Of a stretch of DNA of 64,000 bases, positions 1 through 7,915 are shown one piece after another. Numbering within the stretch: the first letter of the stretch is position 1; every line of letters begins with the position of its first letter. Under the pieces are notes generated by a model. The model was not told where the DNA came from. It ran no database searches and was given only the letters and a program-made list of their open reading frames with translations. The stretch spans positions 2,108,001 to 2,172,000 of the forward strand of contig NZ_JBGJZM010000001.1 of the NCBI RefSeq assembly GCF_042610425.1, written 5' to 3'. The position numbers and the translations under genes are program-made. This stretch comes from Ectobacillus sp042610425. Its GTDB lineage: Bacteria > Bacillota > Bacilli > Bacillales > Bacillaceae_G.

Positions 1-575
1 CCGCATAACAAACTAAGTACGTATTGTGTTCCAGCTCCGATTACAATTTGCTCTGCTGAACATTGGACTCCTCTTGATTGATACAGATACTCCGCAATCA
101 GTCTGCGCAGTGAAATTTCTCCTTGCGGCTCACCAGTTAATAAGAGATGACCTTGGTCCGAATAAAGAATTTGCATGGTTAGTTTACGCCATATTTCATA
201 TGGAAAATGCTTTAGATCTATATCTCCGTGTTTAAAATCATATCGAATAGTGGGTATTTGTTTATTCTCCAAATTTTCAATCAATACCCTCTGCTTATCT
301 TTATAGCTCGTTAAAAAGAATTCGTTTTTTAGCTCCTCAACAAATAATCCTTTTCTTGCTTTCGGTTGAACGTATCCTTCAGCTATAAGCTGTTGGTAGG
401 CAGCATCGACTGTATTCCGGCTCACCTGTAAGTATTCCGCTAATTTTCTTTGGGAAGGAAATTTGCTTAAAGGGGGTATGTTCCCGCTCCGTATTTCACT
501 TCGAATATAATCATACAGTTGTATGTACAATGGTTCTTTTCTACTACTATCAAGGGCGGGAGTCATTTCTAACAT
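1..575 (-). CDS. MocR-family (GntR-HTH + aminotransferase) regulator, cut at window edge
   Basis: The visible 191 codons run from an ATG at 575 to the window edge, so the C-terminal part is missing. Residues about 14-75 form a GntR-type winged helix, with the helix-turn-helix around FPSQRKLAEYLQVSRNTVD. After a linker, the segment GHLLLTGEPQGEISLRRLIAEYL and QIVIGAGTQYVLSLL are typical of the start of a fold-type I aminotransferase domain, as in MocR/PdxR/GabR proteins, which bind PLP or an amino-adduct as effector. The ribosome binding site GAGAGGTG precedes the start. It is divergent from a PaiB-like gene, which it probably controls. No frameshift is seen; effector and full length are unknown. 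Confidence 0.85.
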   Translation of the reverse strand, partial: MLEMTPALDSSRKEPLYIQLYDYIRSEIRSGNIPPLSKFPSQRKLAEYLQVSRNTVDAAYQQLIAEGYVQPKARKGLFVEELKNEFFLTSYKDKQRVLIENLENKQIPTIRYDFKHGDIDLKHFPYEIWRKLTMQILYSDQGHLLLTGEPQGEISLRRLIAEYLYQSRGVQCSAEQIVIGAGTQYVLSLLC

Positions 576-597
576 GCTATTCACCTCTCTATGCATT

Positions 598-658
598 CTG
601 GCTCTATAAAAATTAGGAAAACTGGCTCTTTTTATGATGCCAGCGCAATCTTTATACT
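598..658 (+). promoter_or_regulatory. Candidate MocR operator and promoter
   Basis: The octamer CTGGCTCT occurs twice as a direct repeat, at 598-605 and 622-629, 24 bp apart, and is followed by a -10 like TATACT at 653-658 with a poor -35. Direct repeats next to a weak -35 are typical of operators through which MocR proteins activate a divergent gene. The assignment to the flanking regulator is an inference from position. Confidence 0.45.
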
Positions 659-700
659 AAGGATACAATAAAGATAACAAAAAAACAGGAGGGTAAACTT

Positions 701-1315
701 ATGTATATTCCATCGCAATTTCAAATTGAAAAGGAAGAAATACAGTACGACATTATAAAAAATAATGGCTTTGCTACCTTGTTTTCTCAGCATGATGGAG
801 TTCCCTACGCAACTCATTTACCTTTGATGATTGATCAGGAGAATAAATGTTTATATGGGCATTTGGCACGTCCTAATCCTCAATGGAAGGATATTAAAGA
901 CCAAACTGTACTAGCTATCTTCCAGGGTCCCCACTGCTATATCTCGCCCTCTTGGTACGAGACAAATAAAACAGTACCAACATGGAATTATGTCACTGTT
1001 CATGTCTATGGACATGTTGAGATGATCGGTACGGAAGAATTAATGAATTCCCTACGTGATCTCGTATTGAAATATGAAAAGCCAAACAGTCCCTATAAAT
1101 TAGATCAAGTAGACGCTAGTTTAATAGAGGGCATGACGAAAGGAATTGTAGGATTCAAAATCAAGATTGATAAAATAGAAGGAAAGGCAAAGCTAAGTCA
1201 AAACCACTCAGTTGAGCGACAAGAACTTGTCATTTGGCAATTGGAACAATCTACGAGTGAAAATGACCGAAACATTGCATCTTTAATGAAAGAAAACCTT
1301 GAAACCAAACGTTGA
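701..1315 (+). CDS. PaiB-like FMN-binding negative transcriptional regulator / pyridoxamine-phosphate-oxidase-fold protein
   Basis: The 204-residue protein matches the PaiB family: the N-terminus MYIPSQF, the block FATLFSQHDGVPYATHLPL and the segment HCYISPSWYE followed by VPTWNYVTVHVYG are the family's hallmarks. The fold is a split-barrel flavin-binding domain like pyridoxamine 5'-phosphate oxidase. PaiB was named in B. subtilis with the acetyltransferase PaiA as a repressor of protease and sporulation genes; many homologues may simply be flavoproteins. AGGAGGG at 687-693 sets the start. An acetyltransferase gene follows after about 55 bases, but it is a RimJ-type and not a clear PaiA. Divergent from the MocR regulator. 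Confidence 0.85.
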   Translation: MYIPSQFQIEKEEIQYDIIKNNGFATLFSQHDGVPYATHLPLMIDQENKCLYGHLARPNPQWKDIKDQTVLAIFQGPHCYISPSWYETNKTVPTWNYVTVHVYGHVEMIGTEELMNSLRDLVLKYEKPNSPYKLDQVDASLIEGMTKGIVGFKIKIDKIEGKAKLSQNHSVERQELVIWQLEQSTSENDRNIASLMKENLETKR

Positions 1316-1371
1316 GAGTGGTGATGTAGTAGGAATTTTTTTAATAGGTGCAAGAAAGGCGGCGGAGAATT

Positions 1372-1956
1372 TTGAATATCGAAGCAATAGAATTAATAGG
1401 GCAGCGAGTGAAACTTGTGCCGATGCATATCGATCATATTGAAGGATTATTCGAAGCCGGTAGCAATGATGAGATATGGACATACATGCCGATGAAGGTT
1501 AAAACGATGGATGATGCAAAGCGCCTTGTAGACAACGCTCTATCTGCTAGAGATCAAGGATTAGAATTTCCCTATACCATTTTTGACCAAGAAACAAATA
1601 AAATCGTAGGTAGCAGCCGATTTCTTACTATTTCTAAATTAAACCGTAGTCTCGAAATCGGCTGGACTTGGTATAATCCAAGTGTTTGGCGTACTCGTAT
1701 AAACACCGAATGTAAATACTTGTTGCTCTGTCATTGTTTTGAAACCTTATCCACGATACGTGTAGAATTTAAAACGGATTCTCGAAATACTCGTTCTCAG
1801 CGGGCTATTGAAAGACTAGGTGCAGTTAAAGAAGGAACTTGGCGAAATCACCGCATTTTATCGGATGGCTACATACGTGACTCAGTTTACTACAGTATTA
1901 TTTTCCAAGAATGGCACACTGTAAAATCGAAGCTGCAACATTACTTAAAAAGCTAG
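1372..1956 (+). CDS. GNAT family N-acetyltransferase (RimJ/RimL type)
   Basis: About 194 residues with the RimJ/RimL-like acetyltransferase pattern: LIGQRVKLVPMHIDHIEGLFEAG at the start, a central IVGSSRFLTI and IGWTWYNPSVWRT, and the acetyl-CoA-binding region near NTRSQRAIERLGAVKEG. Such enzymes acetylate N-terminal amino groups or small amines with acetyl-CoA; the substrate is unknown here. A TTG at 1372 is preferred because AAGGCGG lies 9 bases ahead and the homologous region begins there; a GTG at 1348 would add eight arginine-rich residues that do not look native. It lies close behind the PaiB-like gene and may be cotranscribed. Confidence 0.8.
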   Translation: MNIEAIELIGQRVKLVPMHIDHIEGLFEAGSNDEIWTYMPMKVKTMDDAKRLVDNALSARDQGLEFPYTIFDQETNKIVGSSRFLTISKLNRSLEIGWTWYNPSVWRTRINTECKYLLLCHCFETLSTIRVEFKTDSRNTRSQRAIERLGAVKEGTWRNHRILSDGYIRDSVYYSIIFQEWHTVKSKLQHYLKS

Positions 1957-1990
1957 CAATAGATGAATCCATCTAGAAATATTATTTTCG

Positions 1991-2027
1991 AACGCCGTTG
2001 ATGATTCGTATTTTCGTTAGCGGCGTT
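1991..2027 (+). terminator. Possible terminator hairpin behind the acetyltransferase
   Basis: AACGCCG at 1991-1997 pairs with CGGCGTT at 2021-2027 across a 23-base loop. There is no clean T-run after it, so it may be a weak terminator or just an inverted repeat. Nothing else is seen in the rest of the 1957-2185 gap. Confidence 0.35.
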
Positions 2028-2185
2028 TCATACTATTATATCAATGTCTAGTCCATTCTTTTTAAAATGAGACATCAGGTTTCAAAGCTCTTATTTGTAA
2101 TTAATGTTCACTTATTTTGCAACGTATTGCTTTTGGTCTCCTTGTTACTGATATTTTTATGTAGCCAATCTAGCATTGATATCCC

Positions 2186-2404
2186 CTACCATGATTGTAC
2201 ATAAGCAAGTATAGTCACAATCAAAAAAACAACCCCAAGTAGCCCGTTCCATAGGCTCAACTTTTCCCGATAGTTGCGTTGCTCTTTTGTTTCAGAGTGA
2301 AAATTCGCACGTTGTCGGTCTCCGCTCACCCAAACCCCAAGCGATAATCCTGAAATGAGAAAACAAACAGCGGTAATGCTAAGAAACAAGTTGAATAGGA
2401 TCAT
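2186..2404 (-). CDS. Small two-helix membrane protein (DUF5316-like)
   Basis: A 72-residue protein with two predicted membrane segments, one near the N-terminus (ITAVCFLISGLSLGVWVSG) and one at the C-terminus (LLGVVFLIVTILAYVQSW), joined by a charged stretch with RQRANFHSETKEQRNYREK. It resembles the short Bacillus DUF5316 family, whose role is unknown. The start was moved to the ATG at 2404 because GAGGGGG lies 8 bases upstream; an earlier in-frame ATG at 2428 lacks a binding site. It is divergent from the MgtC-like gene. No function is proposed. Confidence 0.7.
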   Translation of the reverse strand: MILFNLFLSITAVCFLISGLSLGVWVSGDRQRANFHSETKEQRNYREKLSLWNGLLGVVFLIVTILAYVQSW

Positions 2405-2528
2405 ATTGTTTTCCCCCTCATTTTCCATAACATTTTCTACATCTCGTCTGTTTAACAGATGTGCGGAATACGATGAAGTAATTGTATCTTTCTCACATTC
2501 TATTATATATCAGACGGGAGGCCCGAAT

Positions 2529-3209
2529 ATGTTTATTACATCAACGATTTTAAAGCTAGCAATTGCTACCTTTTTAGGGATGATTTTAGGCCTTGAGCGC
2601 GAATTGAAGCGCAAGCCGCTTGGTCTGAAAACAAATACGGTCATTTGTGTTGCTAGTTGTTTGATTACGATTGTATCAATAGAATCGGCGTATCAATTTC
2701 CGAAGATGCAAAACATTACGATGGATCCGCTCAGATTAGCAGCTCAAATTGTGAGCGGTGTTGGTTTTCTTGGTGCTGGGGTCATTCTCGTCAAAGGAAT
2801 GACGGTAACTGGACTGACGACGGCTGCCATGATGTGGGGTGCGTCCGGTATTGGTATAGCGGTCGGGGCTGGCTTTTGGGAAGAAGCGTCCATTGCACTT
2901 GGTTTTATGATTATTTCGGTAGAACTGCTTCCTGTTTTTTTGCGAAAAATCGGTCCGGGACGCCTACGTGAAAAAGAATTAGAATTAATCATCATCGCCA
3001 CGGAAGATAGCGATTTAGATAACATCCAAACAAGTATCAAAAGCAAAGAAATTATCATCCATCACGTACGCATCCGCGATATGAAAAACGGCAACCGCCA
3101 GCTCACTTACTCTATCTCCACCTACGAAAACAGACAAACAACCGCTGTCTATGAAGAGATACGCTCCATCAAAGGGATCCGCTCAGTAGAGCTCGCAACG
3201 GGTGGATAG
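2529..3209 (+). CDS. MgtC/SapB family membrane protein
   Basis: About 226 residues. The N-terminal two thirds hold the MgtC/SapB domain: four to five membrane helices with LGMILGLERELKRKPLGLKTN and GVGFLGAGVILVKG, both family signatures. A C-terminal soluble part, from about residue 150, looks like the ACT-like tail of larger MgtC proteins. MgtC proteins act at the cytoplasmic membrane in Mg2+-limited growth, partly by modulating the ATP synthase; that role is family knowledge and not shown here. GGGAGG at 2515-2520 sets the ATG at 2529; the longer ORF upstream is not supported. A bidirectional terminator follows. Confidence 0.88.
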   Translation: MFITSTILKLAIATFLGMILGLERELKRKPLGLKTNTVICVASCLITIVSIESAYQFPKMQNITMDPLRLAAQIVSGVGFLGAGVILVKGMTVTGLTTAAMMWGASGIGIAVGAGFWEEASIALGFMIISVELLPVFLRKIGPGRLREKELELIIIATEDSDLDNIQTSIKSKEIIIHHVRIRDMKNGNRQLTYSISTYENRQTTAVYEEIRSIKGIRSVELATGG

Positions 3210-3311
3210 CTTAGAAATGATAGAGAGTTATGAAATTTTGATAGATTTCTACAAACACAGCGATACCAAAATAAGCAAAAAAATCGAAACTTATCCCATG
3301 AAAATCACCAC

Positions 3312-3342
3312 AAAAAAGAACGAGAGTTACTCGTTCTTTTTT
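3312..3342. terminator. Bidirectional terminator
   Basis: AAAAAAGAACGAG at 3312-3324 pairs perfectly with CTCGTTCTTTTTT at 3330-3342 around a 5-base loop. With A and T tracts on both flanks it can end both the MgtC-like gene and the converging GDSL gene. Confidence 0.85.
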
Positions 3343-3352
3343 CGTTCTATTA

Positions 3353-4345
3353 TTACGCTCCAATGGAACCGGTGTAGCCTATGTCCTTCAGACGTTTCCT
3401 TAATGCATCGCTTACACGCTTTTGTTCAGCTTTAATCTTTTCGACGAGATATGCTTTCTGCTCAGGGTTTGTTACGAGCGGATAGTACAGTTCAATCTGT
3501 TTCAAATACGAGATAATGGAAGCGACATCCTTTGTATTTGTAATAGAAAGCGCTGATGCTCGCTGCAGTAATTTTTGGACTTGTAAGTATGGGAGCTGTG
3601 GCTTCAAATCTTTCCAAAGAATATCAGAAATGGCTTTATAACCTGCTAGATTCGGATGAACATCGTTTGGATTCGGTAGATATGCGTATGGATTTTCAGC
3701 AAATGGTGTGGAAATGTCTATATACGTCGTTCCGGTTTGGTTGGCTGCTTGTTGAATGGTTTGATTAATGAGTGAGAGAACTTGAAGAAGTGCTTGCTGC
3801 TGATCAGTTGGTAGATATGGAAATGCATTGTAGTAGCCGATAACATATACCTTTGCGTGCGGGTTAATTGCCTTAATTGTTCCGAGTGTCATTCCGAGAT
3901 TAGTACCAATTTGCGTCAGAATTCCTGGTACTTTTGCGGGATCAAGGGATACACCCGCTTGCGTAATGGTCAGTTCTCGAAGGAGATCATTTGCCCCTGC
4001 ATGAACCGTGATAATATCAGACTTTGCAATTTGGGTAAGTACCTCTGGCTTTTGCACGATTGTAAGTACATCCGTTGTCGTTGCTCCTGACTGGGCAAAG
4101 TGTTTGTCAAAGGAACCCAAGTACCCCGCATCTTGTATATCCTTTGCTAAAAAGTCTGCATACCCTTGTCCAATTTGTCTGTACGGTGTTTGACCTGCAG
4201 CGAGTGAATCTCCCAAAGCAAGGTACGACAGCTGATCCGACGGCTTCACTGTTACAGGTGCTGCGCTCGTAACCGGCGCAAACGCCAATGTGAAGATGGA
4301 TAGAGCGAGTGCAAAAAAGGTTATTTTTTTATACTTGACTAACAT
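3353..4345 (-). CDS. Secreted GDSL/SGNH-type lipase or esterase
   Basis: A 330-residue exported hydrolase. Residues 1-28 form a signal peptide (positive start, hydrophobic core, VTSA-A cleavage). The GDSL block is at 45-48 with Ser47 as the likely nucleophile; GANDL gives block III with its Asn, and DVHPNLAGY near residue 235 gives the block V Asp-His. SGNH hydrolases cleave lipid or carbohydrate esters outside the cell. The C-terminal 70 residues are helical and lysine-rich, without a recognised domain. The start was placed at the ATG at 4345, after AGGAGG; the longer ORF to 4390 would put the signal peptide internal. Confidence 0.88.
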   Translation of the reverse strand: MLVKYKKITFFALALSIFTLAFAPVTSAAPVTVKPSDQLSYLALGDSLAAGQTPYRQIGQGYADFLAKDIQDAGYLGSFDKHFAQSGATTTDVLTIVQKPEVLTQIAKSDIITVHAGANDLLRELTITQAGVSLDPAKVPGILTQIGTNLGMTLGTIKAINPHAKVYVIGYYNAFPYLPTDQQQALLQVLSLINQTIQQAANQTGTTYIDISTPFAENPYAYLPNPNDVHPNLAGYKAISDILWKDLKPQLPYLQVQKLLQRASALSITNTKDVASIISYLKQIELYYPLVTNPEQKAYLVEKIKAEQKRVSDALRKRLKDIGYTGSIGA

Positions 4346-4362
4346 TCTCATCCTCCTAATAT

Positions 4363-4396
4363 AGTAGAATAAACTCTTCCATGTGTTCATTCTACT
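4363..4396. repeat. Inverted repeat upstream of the GDSL gene
   Basis: AGTAGAAT at 4363-4370 and ATTCTACT at 4389-4396 form a perfect 8-bp inverted repeat with an 18-base centre, directly upstream of the ribosome binding site. It could be an operator or a leader hairpin; no regulator is suggested by the sequence. Confidence 0.35.
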
Positions 4397-4480
4397 TTTA
4401 TGGAGGAAATTCCTGTAAATTCGAGGATGCTTTTATGCACTAACTAGTTAAAAAATGGAAACAGTCAATTGACCTACATA

Positions 4481-5023
4481 TCATACACTATGCGACAACA
4501 CGAGCCCCCCATACACAAATGCAGCAATAATTACAAACGCTGGATGGATTCTTCGCATTTCCATTGCCCAAAATGCTACAAGGGCAATTCCAATAAACTG
4601 CAGTATCCCGATTGAAGCGAACGAACTTGTGCTCATCTTCCAGGTTAATAGAACCATCATGATTGCAATCACAGGTTGGACAAGGAGTGTCATCCCTTTT
4701 ACAATAGGAGATTTGCTAAATTTATTTAATACTTTTAACAGCAAGATTAGTGCAATAGTCGATGGTACGACTGTGGCAACAAGCGCAATAATTGCGCCTG
4801 ACCATCCTGCGACATCATAACCAACAAAAGTTGCAATATTTGTTGCAATAGGTCCAGGCAGTGAATTGCCGAGTGCAAGCATATTTGAAAATTCGGCATC
4901 CGTTAACCAATGATAATGAGGAACAATTTCTGCATACATAAGAGGAATGGACGCAGGTCCTCCTCCATACCCAAGAATATTTGCAATAAAAAATCCCATA
5001 AAAAGTTGAAAATAGATGATCAT
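4481..5023 (-). CDS. ywrA: Short-chain CHR (chromate-type) transporter, C-terminal partner
   Basis: A 180-residue membrane protein with one CHR domain: FMGFFIANILGYGGGPASIPLMY and LGNSLPGPIATNIATFVGY are the conserved N-terminal motifs, followed by about five hydrophobic segments. Short CHR proteins work as pairs of half-size subunits with opposite topology. B. subtilis YwrB and YwrA are such a pair and give chromate resistance in E. coli when expressed together. Here the start overlaps the stop of the partner by four bases (ATGA), implying translational coupling. It is the last gene of the three-gene Lrp-CHR-CHR operon. The natural substrate, chromate or another oxyanion or organic anion, is open. 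Confidence 0.88.
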   Translation of the reverse strand: MIIYFQLFMGFFIANILGYGGGPASIPLMYAEIVPHYHWLTDAEFSNMLALGNSLPGPIATNIATFVGYDVAGWSGAIIALVATVVPSTIALILLLKVLNKFSKSPIVKGMTLLVQPVIAIMMVLLTWKMSTSSFASIGILQFIGIALVAFWAMEMRRIHPAFVIIAAFVYGGLVLSHSV

Positions 5024-5631
5024 GCGCTCTTACCCTCCTTTTTGCTTCTTTTTCCCCATCTTGTAACGGATCTAAAATGAATACTTCCATATGCTAAAAA
5101 GATAACAATTACAATGGCTGGATGGATGTGGATGATTTGAAGGAGGAGAAATGCAATAAGGAACATGACAATTCCCAACGTTTTTCCTAAGCCCTTTACT
5201 GCCTTTTTTCCAAATTGATAGGCCATGGCACCAAGCATAACCGCTATAACAGGTGTAACACCTGCAATCATTCCCATGACAACTTTCGAAGTGCTAAGTA
5301 GAGTAACAACAGAAAGCAAAGCAATCATAGCAACGCTGCTTGGTAATATATGTATGAGTACAGCAAGCATTGCACCCGTTGCTCCCTTTAGCTTATATCC
5401 CAAATAGGCAACCATTTTTGTTGCAATCGGACCTGGCAACGCATTCGCTATCGCTAACGTTTCTCCAAATTCATCATCCTGCATCCATTTATATCTCGAT
5501 ACCGCTTCATGTCTAATTAGCGGGATCACAGAAGGTCCGCCTCCAAAACCAAGAATTCCAGTTCGGAACATAGCTACTGATAATTGATAATACGGATGAT
5601 CCATCAACTTTCCATTTTCATTATCTTTCAT
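5020..5631 (-). CDS. ywrB: Short-chain CHR (chromate-type) transporter, N-terminal partner
   Basis: A 203-residue CHR-domain protein: FRTGILGFGGGPSVIPLIRHE and IANALPGPIATKMVAYLGYKL carry the glycine-rich and PGP motifs. About five to six membrane helices follow, then a short basic tail (RWGKRSKKEGK) that is probably cytoplasmic. It starts one base after the stop of the Lrp/AsnC gene, and its end overlaps the second CHR gene. Gene order (regulator, ywrB, ywrA) is that of the B. subtilis ywrCBA operon, so the symbol rests on both sequence pattern and synteny. Substrate not determined by sequence. Confidence 0.88.
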   Translation of the reverse strand: MKDNENGKLMDHPYYQLSVAMFRTGILGFGGGPSVIPLIRHEAVSRYKWMQDDEFGETLAIANALPGPIATKMVAYLGYKLKGATGAMLAVLIHILPSSVAMIALLSVVTLLSTSKVVMGMIAGVTPVIAVMLGAMAYQFGKKAVKGLGKTLGIVMFLIAFLLLQIIHIHPAIVIVIFLAYGSIHFRSVTRWGKRSKKEGKSA

Positions 5632-5632
5632 C

Positions 5633-6100
5633 TTATAATTTCATCCCCATTCTGCTCTTATATCTTTGAATTAGGAGCTGACAATCTACACTCATAATTC
5701 CAGGAAGAGGATACAATTTTTGATTTAGAAACTCTTCCATTTCTTGATTATCTTTGAACAACCCATGCATATGAAGTTTACTTGGCCCCGTCATATGATA
5801 CAGACTAGTGACAGCAGGTTCATCAGCTAATATAGTCGCAACCTCTTGCAAATGCTTAGGTTCCACCTCGACATTAAAAAAAGCCGACACGGAAATCCCC
5901 ATTTTTTCTGGATTCACCACTGCCGTGAATCGTTCAATCACACCATTTTCCATTAAATTATTAATACGAGATTGCGTAGCCACCCTAGAAAGTCCTATTT
6001 CTTTAGCTAAATCTGTGTAAGATATTCTCCCATCATCATGCAAAATCTGAAGGATTTTTCTATCAATCTCATCTAAGCTAGTATACGATTTATGATCCAT
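5633..6100 (-). CDS. ywrC: Lrp/AsnC-family transcriptional regulator
   Basis: A 155-residue Lrp/AsnC protein. Residues about 8-60 make the winged helix, with DRKILQILHDDGRISYTDLAKEIGLSR; the rest is the RAM ligand-binding domain, including GVIERFTAVVNPEKMG and TGPSKLHMHGLFKD. These proteins form octamers and usually sense amino acids. It heads the operon with the two CHR genes and lies divergent to an MFS-GGT-amidase set, matching B. subtilis ywrC next to ywrD. It most likely controls the very AT-rich 489-bp divergent region. The effector is unknown; an amino acid or gamma-glutamyl compound would fit the neighbours. Confidence 0.88.
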   Translation of the reverse strand: MDHKSYTSLDEIDRKILQILHDDGRISYTDLAKEIGLSRVATQSRINNLMENGVIERFTAVVNPEKMGISVSAFFNVEVEPKHLQEVATILADEPAVTSLYHMTGPSKLHMHGLFKDNQEMEEFLNQKLYPLPGIMSVDCQLLIQRYKSRMGMKL

Positions 6101-6589
6101 AAATTATTATCCCCTAACACAGAATATATTTTGAAAGTCATTTACCAATTTAACTTTCTTTATGTTTAAATATATAGCCATTTATATTCAATATCAATAT
6201 AAAAATTCATAATTAGTTACGCATAGAGTACTTTTATTTTATTATAAAAAATAAATTTTTTTGCTTCATGACAAAAATAAAGTGGTCACGTTTTCATCCT
6301 TTAACCCACTTTCTTTTTGAATAATAATGAACGCTATATTAAACAAATAGTAAGTCATGATACACCTATACTATTATAATATAGCACTTATAAAGTTTTT
6401 ATATTTCGTTTTGCAAATTATCCTATTGACAATATATACTATGTTATATTAAATTACATTACAAGTTATACAAACAGATAAAACAACTTAGAATCTGATT
6501 AATTTTTGGCACATTTGTATAATATATCGTTATTTATGTGATATATACTGACATGATTTTATGATTACAATCAAAGAGGAGGAAACATT
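6101..6589 (+). promoter_or_regulatory. AT-rich divergent control region of the ywr-like locus, candidate promoter
   Basis: 489 bases without a gene, about 75-80% A+T, which suits binding by an Lrp-type protein. A plausible plus-strand promoter is CTGATT (6496-6501), 17 bases, TATAAT (6519-6524), about 65 bases ahead of the permease. A second TTGACA is at 6426-6431 but has no good -10. No riboswitch or small ORF was recognised. Confidence 0.4.
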
Positions 6590-7828
6590 TTGAAAGCAAA
6601 AAATCCAGTCATATTAATTATTCTATTTTCACTCGGTTGGGCTTTTATGTATGCAGATCGCAATATTTTGTCACCGGTAATGGGAGTCATTGGACAGGAA
6701 TGGGGACTTTCCAAAACACAACTCGGTTTAATGTCGACCGTTTTCTTTATTACATATGCCTTAATGCAAATACCAGCTGGTTTTCTTGCTGATCGATTAG
6801 GAAGAGTCAAAGTATTAGTAGGTGGATATATTCTATTCGGTATTGGAACATTACTTAGCGGACTAGCACCAGGATTTAGCGTATTTCTTCTTATTCGTGC
6901 TATTACAGGTTTAGGGGAAGGAACATATTATGGTCCGCAATATGGAATATCATCGAGTCGCATTCCCAAAAAGTATCGCGGTGTATCTTCAGCACTAATC
7001 AATAGCGGGATGGCTTTCGGTATTTCTTTAGGCTTTATCGCTTCAAGTTATATTACATTTACACTCAAAATGAGTTGGCAATATTCTTTCTATTTATTTG
7101 GAGCATTAACTGTAATTGTCGCCATCCTTATCTCTTTATTCATTAAAGATGACAAGCAAGAAGAATTAACGGAACAAAACCTTCCAATCGCAACTCCAAA
7201 GGAAAGTATAAAGATTCTGTTTAGTCGAAATCACATTTTTACTTATATTATTATTTTCTGTTCTTTGTATGGATTCTTTAGTATGCTCACATGGCTCCCT
7301 TATTATCTACAAACTGCAAGAGGGCTAAAAGGATCTAGCACGGGTATTATTGCTTCCTTAGTACCATGGGCCTCTATTCCAGGCGCAATCTTTTTCGGTT
7401 ATATTTCAGATCGTATTAAACATAAAAAACCGCTTATTTTACTCCTTGCTTTACTCGGAGCTATTTGTCAATTCGTCATTCCTTATACACAAAATTACTC
7501 ATTAATGCTAACTGGATTAGTAATATACGGACTTGTTGGTAAGCTAGCTCTTGATCCAATTTTAGTTTCCTATGTTGCTGAAAATACACCAAGATATATG
7601 TATGCAAGAGCATATGGAGTATTTAACTTTATGGGTATGCTTTCATCTATATTTGCTCCATATATAACTGGGTACTTCGCTGAAAAAACTGGTTCCATCG
7701 AGATTGGTTTTTATTTATCCGGAGCATTGCTATTAATTGGAGGTTTCCTCTTCTTATTTACTAGCACAAAACCATCTGTAGCTGTAGTAAAAATGGATTC
7801 TGTGCCGGCTGCAGCTGTTGTGAAATAG
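6590..7828 (+). CDS. MFS permease (ACS-like organic anion family)
   Basis: A 412-residue, 12-helix major facilitator protein. The signature loop between helices 2 and 3 reads GFLADRLGRVKVLVGG, the N-terminus has FMYADRNILSPVMG and helix 4 GLGEGTYYGP, all typical of the anion:cation symporter branch that imports carboxylates, hexuronates or similar acids. A repeat of the loop (GYISDRIKHKKP) lies at the start of the second half. A TTG start is chosen because GAGGAGG sits 7 bases upstream. It is first of three plus-strand genes with the gamma-glutamyltransferase and amidase, so it probably brings in their substrate; this is inference. Confidence 0.85.
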   Translation: MKAKNPVILIILFSLGWAFMYADRNILSPVMGVIGQEWGLSKTQLGLMSTVFFITYALMQIPAGFLADRLGRVKVLVGGYILFGIGTLLSGLAPGFSVFLLIRAITGLGEGTYYGPQYGISSSRIPKKYRGVSSALINSGMAFGISLGFIASSYITFTLKMSWQYSFYLFGALTVIVAILISLFIKDDKQEELTEQNLPIATPKESIKILFSRNHIFTYIIIFCSLYGFFSMLTWLPYYLQTARGLKGSSTGIIASLVPWASIPGAIFFGYISDRIKHKKPLILLLALLGAICQFVIPYTQNYSLMLTGLVIYGLVGKLALDPILVSYVAENTPRYMYARAYGVFNFMGMLSSIFAPYITGYFAEKTGSIEIGFYLSGALLLIGGFLFLFTSTKPSVAVVKMDSVPAAAVVK

Positions 7829-7848
7829 TGTACCAAAGATTTTTATTC

Positions 7849-7897
7849 ACCTTCTATCAGAAGGAGAAAACCCTTATCTGATAGAAGGTTATTTTTA
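7849..7897 (+). terminator. Terminator or attenuator between permease and gamma-glutamyltransferase
   Basis: ACCTTCTATCAGA at 7849-7861 pairs perfectly over 13 bp with TCTGATAGAAGGT at 7877-7889, followed by TATTTTTAT. It lies only about 20 bases before the next start, so it may set the ratio of permease to enzyme by partial termination. Confidence 0.8.
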
Positions 7898-7915
7898 TAA
7901 AAAGGGGGAAGTTAT

